Part shown: one piece after another, positions 1 to 6,733 of the stretch
Layout: each line of letters opens with the position of its first letter
Numbering within the stretch: the stretch's first letter is position 1
Position numbers and translations under genes: made by a program
Notes under the pieces: model-generated
The model's database searches: none
What the model was told of the DNA's origin: nothing
The model's input: only the letters and a program-made list of their open reading frames with translations
Origin: Prevotella sp. UBA4376
GTDB taxonomy: Bacteria; Bacteroidota; Bacteroidia; Bacteroidales; Bacteroidaceae
Assembly (NCBI GenBank): GCA_002391185.1
Contig: DGRY01000171.1
Span: 1-29,687 of the forward strand
Direction of reading: 5' to 3'
DNA length: 29,687 bases

Positions 1-97
1 TTAGCGTTACCTTAGAGGAAGGTTAGAGAAAGAGCCTTGTAACGTAGTAAAGAGTGGATAGTAAGCCATAACTAAGAGTGAACTATGGCACAAGCGA

Positions 98-141
98 AAA
101 AACAATAGGAACACCACCGCAGTTGTGTACCTATTGTTTTT
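98..141. terminator. Bidirectional intrinsic terminator at the end of the xylan operon
   Basis: A 12-bp perfect stem (AAAAACAATAGG at 98-109 pairs with CCTATTGTTTTT at 130-141) extends inward by ACAC/GTGT after one mismatch. Read leftwards, in the direction of the GH5 gene, the stem ends in a run of six T; read rightwards it ends in five T, so it could act in both directions. It lies about 65 bp beyond the GH5 stop codon and is the likely end of the PUL transcript. Bases 1-97 show no coding potential in any frame that I could find. Confidence 0.75.
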
Positions 142-174
142 ACTTTTCCAACACTTTTCAAGAGCGTTTAATCT

Positions 175-204
175 CCCTCTCCATCGGAGAGGACTGGGGT
201 GAGG
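175..204. repeat. REP-like palindromic element, copy 1
   Basis: CCTCTCC at 176-182 and GGAGAGG at 186-192 form a short hairpin, followed by GGGGTGAGG at 196-204. Nearly the same 30-base text occurs at 23388-23418, and a degenerate hairpin at 22147-22164. It starts two bases beyond the GH5 stop codon. Probably a dispersed extragenic palindrome. Confidence 0.6.
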
Positions 205-206
205 TT

Positions 207-2063
207 TTACCTTTTCACCTTTTTACCATTAACAATATATATTCCACGTGGCAAGTTATTCAAGGCATTAGCATCACGTGCTACAACTTGTCCCTGAAGG
301 TTATAAACGAAATTAGACGAATTCATTTCGCGCTTATTTTCAATATTATTTATACCTGTTGTAGCATCGTTTACACCATCATTACTCAAGAAAATGGAAC
401 GAATACTAACACCATCGCCTCCACCATAAGTCCAGAAACCAGCTTTATAAATATGTGAGAGATTTAATGCTCCGTATGACGTTTTAACTCCATTAGCCTC
501 TTTATACTTAGTTTGATTATGCAGGTCTATAACCACACGTGTTTGATTACCTATTTCTGTCATAGAACAGGCACCAAAATAGTCACTGGAATCAAACAAT
601 CTGAAAGAAGCTCCTACTGTTTGAGGGCGATTTAGCTCAATAACAAGATATTTGTAATCAGACAAATCTATAGCTGGATATTGCCAACCACCAAAACCAT
701 ATTGACCAGTAATAAGCGTTCCCGTTGTCTCGTCAAATGTACCTTTAGAGTAAATATTAGGATTTACATCATCATTGGTAAGAGGGAAAAGATTTGAACT
801 CGTTTTCTCATAAGGATTTACAAGAGCCTGTTCATACTTTGTTTCTGATGGATAAAACTCCTTTGCATAATCCTCAAACCAATGATAACAAGGCCATAGG
901 CAAGCCTCTGGGTCATTAAAGAATGTAGAATCAGTAGCTGTAGCTGGATTATCCTTATCAAATTGAGCCATATAATGCTCCCATGCAAAAATCAACCAAC
1001 TAACATTACCATCATCATCAACTATCTTCTTGAAATTTGCACCAAAACCATCACTACCCACAGTACCTGTAGTAGATTGTGCGAAAGTCATCTTGCCATA
1101 TTTTGAAGGCGACCAGTCTGTTTCCGTAACCATAATAGGATAATTTGCGCTTACAGGACCAATTTTTTCTCTCCACCCTGCACGAAAAGAACGATAGTCA
1201 ACCTTAACATCTCCAGTTTCACTTGTACCTCCATTATACCATCCTGGATAGCAATGCACAGCAAAACCTATATTATCCCCTACAATTGGATATTGTGCAA
1301 ATGTGTCATATCGTGACTGCCAACCAAGTCCTGGAATAAGAAGAATATTATTGCAATGCGTACGGATTTTATCAACAATAGCCTGCATATACATCGTCAT
1401 CTCCTCTGCCTCCGATTTACCTTGCGATGTTGTAAAACCAACAGGTTCGTTAGCTAATTCAAACATAACAGCAGGATTATCCTTTAGCTCAGGTTGCTGA
1501 CTTACATAATCCCATATCTTCAACAAATACTTATGATAGTCATCATTCAACTGTATTTTTTGAGGACAAACCCCAGGAGGGCGCATTACGACATAAAGTC
1601 CCTTCGCCTGTGCATATTGTGCCATTGGAATAAAGACCTCAGCAAGATACTTTTTGAAACGCTCCATACTAAAAGCCCTAATATCACTTTCATCACCTGC
1701 ATTATGATATATCTGTGGATCACTACTCCAATAAGGATCCATGTGCAAACGCATAAAATTGACTTTCCAACCTGCTTCAATGATTTTATCAATCATATCC
1801 TTATTATAGTTCAGGCATCCCTCCACATCATAATTATTCCAGCGTTTACCTTCCTCATTGAAATATGAGCTGTAGGTCTGTGCAAATCCATGCAGATTAA
1901 CAACATTGCCAGCAGGATCTTTAAAATAACGTCCTTCAACGTGAAGTGGAATCAAGTTATCACCAACTCGCTGTCCTCCTCCGTTCACATCATTAGCACA
2001 GCAAATGTTGAAGGGCACAATACCACTTAAAAGTAGTAACAAAATAAAAAAAAGTTTCTTCAT
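207..2063 (-). CDS. Secreted glycoside hydrolase family 5 enzyme (probable xylan-active endoglycanase) with C-terminal sorting-like tail
   Basis: This 618-residue protein has an N-terminal signal peptide (about 1-23) and a GH5 (beta/alpha)8 catalytic domain at about 35-400. The acid/base is E206 in FELANEP and the nucleophile E314 in MVTETDW, spaced as expected for the family. Residues about 430-565 look like a beta-sandwich accessory module (inferred). Residues 585-618 (VYNLQGQ, LPRGIYIVNGKKV) are the tail common on secreted Prevotella proteins and resemble a type IX secretion sorting domain. It is the last gene of the operon, 161 bp after the GH10 gene, the place held by a GH5 enzyme in the P. 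bryantii xylan locus. Endoxylanase activity is inferred from that context; the GH5 subfamily (possibly GH5_21) is not established, and other beta-glycans are possible substrates. Confidence 0.85.
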   Translation of the reverse strand: MKKLFFILLLLLSGIVPFNICCANDVNGGGQRVGDNLIPLHVEGRYFKDPAGNVVNLHGFAQTYSSYFNEEGKRWNNYDVEGCLNYNKDMIDKIIEAGWKVNFMRLHMDPYWSSDPQIYHNAGDESDIRAFSMERFKKYLAEVFIPMAQYAQAKGLYVVMRPPGVCPQKIQLNDDYHKYLLKIWDYVSQQPELKDNPAVMFELANEPVGFTTSQGKSEAEEMTMYMQAIVDKIRTHCNNILLIPGLGWQSRYDTFAQYPIVGDNIGFAVHCYPGWYNGGTSETGDVKVDYRSFRAGWREKIGPVSANYPIMVTETDWSPSKYGKMTFAQSTTGTVGSDGFGANFKKIVDDDGNVSWLIFAWEHYMAQFDKDNPATATDSTFFNDPEACLWPCYHWFEDYAKEFYPSETKYEQALVNPYEKTSSNLFPLTNDDVNPNIYSKGTFDETTGTLITGQYGFGGWQYPAIDLSDYKYLVIELNRPQTVGASFRLFDSSDYFGACSMTEIGNQTRVVIDLHNQTKYKEANGVKTSYGALNLSHIYKAGFWTYGGGDGVSIRSIFLSNDGVNDATTGINNIENKREMNSSNFVYNLQGQVVARDANALNNLPRGIYIVNGKKVKR

Positions 2064-2084
2064 TGTTCGGTTATTTATAAGCCC

Positions 2085-2118
2085 ATCCCCTACCCTTCCC
2101 GATAGGGAAGGGGATAGG
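2085..2118. repeat. Imperfect GC-rich hairpin in the GH10-GH5 gap
   Basis: CCCTTCCC pairs with GGGAAGGG around a short GAT(A) loop, and CCCC/GGGG continues the stem imperfectly outward. It lies 20-50 bp upstream of the GH5 start codon, in the transcribed leader of that gene. It may be an RNA processing or stability structure, or a decayed relative of the C-rich/G-rich palindromes elsewhere in the window. Confidence 0.45.
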
Positions 2119-2140
2119 CTGTTAGATTGTTTGAAACAGA

Positions 2141-2166
2141 AACGGCGCGTATCACTACGTGCCGTT
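2141..2166 (-). terminator. Intra-operon hairpin after GH10 (possible attenuator or partial terminator)
   Basis: AACGGC/GCCGTT plus CGTA/TACG form an 11-pair stem with one G-T wobble and a 4-base loop. It lies about 60 bp beyond the GH10 stop. In the transcribed (minus) direction it is followed by a moderately T-rich stretch (TTTCTGTTTC), weaker than a canonical terminator. It may lower expression of the last gene, GH5, or protect the upstream mRNA. Confidence 0.45.
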
Positions 2167-2224
2167 CCTTAAACCAAATTAATCATGATTTTCACATAGG
2201 AAAACCTATTCTATGTCTTTTCTA

Positions 2225-3922
2225 TTACTTATTAGCAAGACCATCAGCAAAACCTGCATAAGTAGGCTTGCGGTTCAAGTTCTTATCCCAAAGACCAATT
2301 GGTTCATTTGGTCTCCAGCCACTCTTTTCAGGGCTATCAGTAAGCGACCACTGAGTGATACCATAGCGCTGATCAGCAGGTATGTTCTCAAAGTAAGCCT
2401 TAATGATAAAGTTATAGTATGCCTTCTGAGCAGCAATCTGCTCTTCTGTTGCATCAGCAGTCAAAATCTCAGTCTTGCCATCTTCTGCCAATATACCCAT
2501 ATCAAGCTCAGAAATCTTAATGAGCTTACCAGTAGCAGCAAGAAGTTTGAACTGGTTAACAACAGCAGCCTCGTTTCTCTTCTGAGCAGCAGGATCCATA
2601 CTAACACTTACGTGCATCTGAGTACCGATACCATCAATCTTGGTAACGCCATCGCTTTCCCATTCACCAATCCAATGAATCAAGCTCTTAAGTTTCTTGT
2701 TATCATCCCAAGAAGACTCCAAGTTATAATCATTGATGAACAACTTCAATTGAGAAGCGTCACCACCATGAGCAGCAAAACTCTTGCGAGCATCAGCAAC
2801 AGCAGTACGAACATAGTCTAAATCGCCGAGGTAATCCTGCCAATAGAAGTTTGACTCTTCATCCTCTGGGTTAATAGTTTTGCGTGTGGCAGACTGAAGA
2901 TCATAGAATCCATCACCATCCTTATCTACACCAGATATAGCCTCATTAACAACATCCCATGCTGTAACCTTACCATGACAAGCTTCCATCATACCATCAA
3001 TCCAGTTACCCATTGTCAAAGTGAGAGTATCCTTCTTTTCCTGTGCAGTCAATGGACGCTTATTCTTAGCTTCCATGTGAGTAACCTTAAGCCACTTGAT
3101 ATAAATCTTACCATCAAATGATCCTGGCTGGAATACAACGAAACTCTTATCAGATTCTATGCCTTCAACATCAATAGAACACTCTTTCATTTCTGTTGTA
3201 AACTCAATAGAAGCACTACCAGCCTTTGACCAACTACCAACATTAACGTTAAAGCTACCTGGCTTAGAAGCCTTCATCATAACAGTAACTTTGAACTTTC
3301 CTTTTGCGATAGAAGGGGTAGGAATATTGTCACCAGCAAAATACTGATACCATCCACCTGGATTCTCAGAAACCATACAGCCATCTTCAAAAGTTGGAGT
3401 ATAGCTCATAACATAATATGGGAATGATTTCATTGTTGAAAAATCTACTTTGCCATCTTCTACTTCTTCATAAACAATACTGTTACCAGATATTTTATCC
3501 TTAAGAAGAGAATTTAGATAAGTTTTGTTCTGCTGAGAATGCCAAGCGAGAGTATGACCATAAACTGTCAAACCTGCAGATTCTGCTTCATTAACAAAAT
3601 CAGTTACACCACGGAAATCCATGGTACCATCATCCTTAACTACAGAGTTAAACTTCATCAAATTACCTGGTGTAACCTCGTCAAAGTTCTGCTTAGCTTC
3701 AGTCCATGCTGGATAATGAGCAAATACATCAGAAGCTTCAATACCAGCACCCAGTTTAAAGTTTGGATTTTCAGAACGGTTCACGTATGACTTAAGATAA
3801 GTGTAACCATCCTGACCTGTAACACCAGGCTCCGCAGGAGCCTCGGTGTACATTGCATTGTCAGCACAACCGCACATAAGTACGGTTGCTGCTGCAATTG
3901 AAAGGATTTTATTGTATTTCAT
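2225..3922 (-). CDS. GH10 endo-1,4-beta-xylanase lipoprotein with a CBM-like insertion in the barrel
   Basis: This 565-residue protein cleaves internal beta-1,4 bonds of xylan. A lipoprotein signal ends at C17 or C19 (VLMCGC), so it is probably cell-surface anchored. GH10 motifs: GHTLAWHSQ at 122-130 (substrate binding), acid/base E327 in WDVVNE, nucleophile E472 in KISELDMG, and W525 in ITQWSLTD. Residues about 146-285 interrupt the barrel with a beta-rich segment like a CBM4/CBM22-type carbohydrate-binding module. The architecture and position match Xyn10C of P. bryantii and related Bacteroidetes xylanases, where the insertion can hold two CBMs in tandem; about 140 residues fits only one. 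The start lies 11 bp from the preceding lipoprotein gene's stop, so translation is probably coupled. The function is confident; the exact CBM family is not. Confidence 0.93.
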   Translation of the reverse strand: MKYNKILSIAAATVLMCGCADNAMYTEAPAEPGVTGQDGYTYLKSYVNRSENPNFKLGAGIEASDVFAHYPAWTEAKQNFDEVTPGNLMKFNSVVKDDGTMDFRGVTDFVNEAESAGLTVYGHTLAWHSQQNKTYLNSLLKDKISGNSIVYEEVEDGKVDFSTMKSFPYYVMSYTPTFEDGCMVSENPGGWYQYFAGDNIPTPSIAKGKFKVTVMMKASKPGSFNVNVGSWSKAGSASIEFTTEMKECSIDVEGIESDKSFVVFQPGSFDGKIYIKWLKVTHMEAKNKRPLTAQEKKDTLTLTMGNWIDGMMEACHGKVTAWDVVNEAISGVDKDGDGFYDLQSATRKTINPEDEESNFYWQDYLGDLDYVRTAVADARKSFAAHGGDASQLKLFINDYNLESSWDDNKKLKSLIHWIGEWESDGVTKIDGIGTQMHVSVSMDPAAQKRNEAAVVNQFKLLAATGKLIKISELDMGILAEDGKTEILTADATEEQIAAQKAYYNFIIKAYFENIPADQRYGITQWSLTDSPEKSGWRPNEPIGLWDKNLNRKPTYAGFADGLANK

Positions 3923-3933
3923 TTTAATTTCGA

Positions 3934-4902
3934 TTATTTGTATTCAAAGGTTTCAAGCTTATTCTCACGTGTCTGCATGATCAAAGACTCCTTAGTAGAA
4001 ATCTGCTTATACTGAGTACCAGCTTTGTATCTGATAGTATAAGTAAGTTCTAGAAGATCACGATCCTTATCGTTCCATGCCTTCTCTGCACCCTTAGAAA
4101 TCCACTTACCTGTACCTGTTACTTCAAAGTTCTCGCTTGCAGAAGTTAAAGTACAATTGTCTGAATTGTCAAATGTGAGACGGATAGTACCACTAACGGG
4201 CGTTGAACCGATATTATCGGTGAGTGTGTAATCACACTGGTTCAAAGATACTGTAGTCAAATGGCGAACATCATACTTACGGAAATCCTCTGGTTCACGA
4301 ACCTGAGTTTTCTTTGTACCATTTTCGTCAATTTCATCAGTACCATGACTCAACCAAGCACCTGTGTACTTATTCTTAAACTTCACAGCATAAAGAGTGA
4401 AATTCTTTGATTCGAGAATAGAATCACTTGCATCTATAATCTTCAATGGGATAACGTAGTTTACAGATGGAGCCTTAGCATCAGCAAAGAAAGCATCTGT
4501 GAGCTCAACTGTTGTTGCTCCCATAACCTTTCCTGAAGGAATTGTTATCTCATTGCTTGTAAGGTGATAGTAATTTTCAGGCATAGCAACAATAGGAGTA
4601 CCATCGGCAAAAGTTTTACCGTCAACAAGAGAGTTGTCAACAGCAATCTTTACATGACGATCCTGTTTGTTTTTCCATACACCACCAAGAGTAACATAAA
4701 CATTCATCTTATGTTGGTTATCGAGGTCTGTTGGATATACATCGTCATCACCCAAAGTGATTGTACGTACAGGGTTCTGATATGCAAAGTACACAGTCTG
4801 ATAATCGAAATCATCAAACTCTCTGTCTCCATTCTCGCAAGAAGTAGTCAAGAATGCTGCAGAAACTGCAAGTATAGACAGAAATACATTTTTTATTTTC
4901 AT
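3934..4902 (-). CDS. xusE: XusE-like surface lipoprotein (DUF1735/BT_3987-like), probable glycan-binding protein
   Basis: This 322-residue lipoprotein has a lipobox ending at C22 (LTTSC) followed by an acidic stretch (ENGDREFDDFD), which fits export to the outer surface. Residues about 30-165 resemble the DUF1735/BT_3987-like N-terminal domain common in PUL lipoproteins. The C-terminal half (from KNKYTGAWL, about 175-322) is a beta-rich domain like DUF5627 or a lipocalin-like fold; this family assignment is tentative. It lies between the second SusD and GH10, with gaps of 32 and 11 bp, the position of the hypothetical protein XusE in the P. bryantii xylan cluster. The symbol rests on that synteny. 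Proteins at this position usually act as surface glycan-binding proteins; xylan binding is inferred. Confidence 0.75.
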   Translation of the reverse strand: MKIKNVFLSILAVSAAFLTTSCENGDREFDDFDYQTVYFAYQNPVRTITLGDDDVYPTDLDNQHKMNVYVTLGGVWKNKQDRHVKIAVDNSLVDGKTFADGTPIVAMPENYYHLTSNEITIPSGKVMGATTVELTDAFFADAKAPSVNYVIPLKIIDASDSILESKNFTLYAVKFKNKYTGAWLSHGTDEIDENGTKKTQVREPEDFRKYDVRHLTTVSLNQCDYTLTDNIGSTPVSGTIRLTFDNSDNCTLTSASENFEVTGTGKWISKGAEKAWNDKDRDLLELTYTIRYKAGTQYKQISTKESLIMQTRENKLETFEYK

Positions 4903-4934
4903 ATTCTTATGTATTTATTTTCTATTGATATTTT

Positions 4935-6716
4935 TTACCAACCCACATTCTGTTGCAACTGATCAAACTTCAGCATCTCAGTGTTAGGAATAGGGCCATA
5001 AATCATATAATCCTTGTAGTTACGAGTGTCTACTGGAACAACGGTATATTTTTTCTCACCATCTACAGTGCTGATAGACATACCATAAACCTCTGCTTTC
5101 ATTTCATCAACAAGGTTCCAACGACGGAGATCCCAGAAACGGAAGCCCTCGAAAGAAAGTTCTATACGACGCTCGTTACGGATAAGCTCACGCATTTTCT
5201 CCTTGTTAGTCTTGATGCTCTCAAGATACTCGTTACCTACACCAGCACGTTTGTGCAGAGCCTTGATTACATCATAAGCAGAATAGTTGTGACTACCCTT
5301 ACCAGTTGGTCCCCAAGCCTCGTTAGCAGCCTCAGCATAGTTAAGGAACAACTCTGTATAACGAATACGTGGAGTATAGTGATGCTGCTTTGTTGTTTTA
5401 TTAGGATCAAGGTTTACATCCTGACGAAGTAACTTACGAAGATAGTAACCTGTACGAGTTGACTTTCCAACTTCTTTATTGATACCATCCTTTGTACCTC
5501 CATCTACCGTAGTATTAATCTCAGTGTCATTAACACCTTCCTTACAACCGTTATAGAGTACATATGCAGCCAAACGTGGGTCACGATTTGCGTATGGATC
5601 GTCAGCCTTATATCCACTACCAGCTTCTGTTATAGGCATACCATTAGCCATTGGGAAAGCATCTACGAAATTTTGAGTTGGGTTAATACGTCCCTTACCC
5701 TCAAGAGAAGGAGCAAAGTTGTCTTTCTCCCAATCATTATTCTCGCTCTTTTCACCACGCCAAAGAACCTCTTTAGGACACTCACCATTAGCAAGACCAT
5801 TGATTTCCTTTGTGTTAGCATACCATGTCCAACCTGTTGGATCCATACCGTCTACACCACCTATCTTATCAAGGACCTCGGCAGCATAGTTAGCTGCATC
5901 TTCATACTTTGCACCAGAAGCCTGGAAAGCAGGACTTGCTGCAAGAAGAGCAGCCTTGCTGCGGAAAGCCTGAACAATCGTAGCATTAACACGACCACGG
6001 AAGATGAGACCAAATACACGATTAAACTGACCCTTAGTAGCTCCTATTTCTTTATATTTAGCAGGAACTTCATCATCCGTTTCGATATCCTTATACTCAG
6101 AAGGCAACAATTCGATAGCTTTCTGGCAATCATCGTAGATTGCCTTCATACAGTCAGCGAAAGTATTACGTGGGAGATTATGCTCAGAATGTACATCCTC
6201 TTCTTCTGTAATGATTGGCACACCCATAAGCTGACCATCAGCAGTCATTCCACCATGAGCCTGAAGCAGGTAATACATGTACATAGCACGCAAACCGTAT
6301 GCTTCACCCTTTTCACGATCACAGAACATCTTAGATGCTATTTCATCATCAGCCCAATGAACTTTTTCTGCACGTGCAAGGAACATATTGATATACATAA
6401 TAGCTGCACGACAGTCACGCCAACGCTCTGTCTTATTTTTCTCTGATGTCCATTCACCACCAGCCAACTTACGCCAATCATTGCCTGTATCATTGCTGAC
6501 AGCATCGTCAGTTGCTACTTCGCTGAATGGAAATGAACCGCAAGGAATACGAGTATATGCATTACCAAGCACACCCTCAGCATAGCCTGCATTGTTGTAC
6601 ATATAGTCCACACCAAGATTGTTCTCGATTGCAGGTTCGAAGAGGTCGTCACATGAAGTGAGCGCCAAACTTGCTGCAGCAAGAATAGTCAAGGCTTTTA
6701 TATTTATTTTTTTCAT
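4935..6716 (-). CDS. xusD: SusD-like outer-membrane lipoprotein, second of tandem pair (XusD-like)
   Basis: This 593-residue RagB/SusD family lipoprotein has a lipobox ending at C22 (LALTSC). The body has the SusD pattern: TPR-like helices and the conserved C-terminal stretch ELSFEGFRFWDLRRW, followed by the IPNTEML...NVGW ending typical of SusD proteins. It caps the SusC-2 transporter encoded 17 bp upstream and presents xylan oligosaccharides to it. The ligand is inferred from the surrounding xylanase and arabinofuranosidase genes. The symbol follows the order of the P. bryantii xylan cluster and is based on synteny, not alignment. Confidence 0.9.
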   Translation of the reverse strand: MKKINIKALTILAAASLALTSCDDLFEPAIENNLGVDYMYNNAGYAEGVLGNAYTRIPCGSFPFSEVATDDAVSNDTGNDWRKLAGGEWTSEKNKTERWRDCRAAIMYINMFLARAEKVHWADDEIASKMFCDREKGEAYGLRAMYMYYLLQAHGGMTADGQLMGVPIITEEEDVHSEHNLPRNTFADCMKAIYDDCQKAIELLPSEYKDIETDDEVPAKYKEIGATKGQFNRVFGLIFRGRVNATIVQAFRSKAALLAASPAFQASGAKYEDAANYAAEVLDKIGGVDGMDPTGWTWYANTKEINGLANGECPKEVLWRGEKSENNDWEKDNFAPSLEGKGRINPTQNFVDAFPMANGMPITEAGSGYKADDPYANRDPRLAAYVLYNGCKEGVNDTEINTTVDGGTKDGINKEVGKSTRTGYYLRKLLRQDVNLDPNKTTKQHHYTPRIRYTELFLNYAEAANEAWGPTGKGSHNYSAYDVIKALHKRAGVGNEYLESIKTNKEKMRELIRNERRIELSFEGFRFWDLRRWNLVDEMKAEVYGMSISTVDGEKKYTVVPVDTRNYKDYMIYGPIPNTEMLKFDQLQQNVGW

Positions 6717-6733
6717 ATTGTATTCTAATTATT

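Noticed and set aside
1..97. CGTTAC (5-10) and GTAACG (39-44), the same arms as near the HTCS operator
   Set aside because: The arms are only 6 bp and 28 bp apart, the ACTTT-N4-AAAGT core is missing, and the site is downstream of the operon's terminator. Chance is sufficient.
78..458. 126-codon plus-strand open frame at the left edge
   Set aside because: It runs through the terminator and the REP-like element and then antisense to the GH5 3' end; its composition shows no protein-like pattern.
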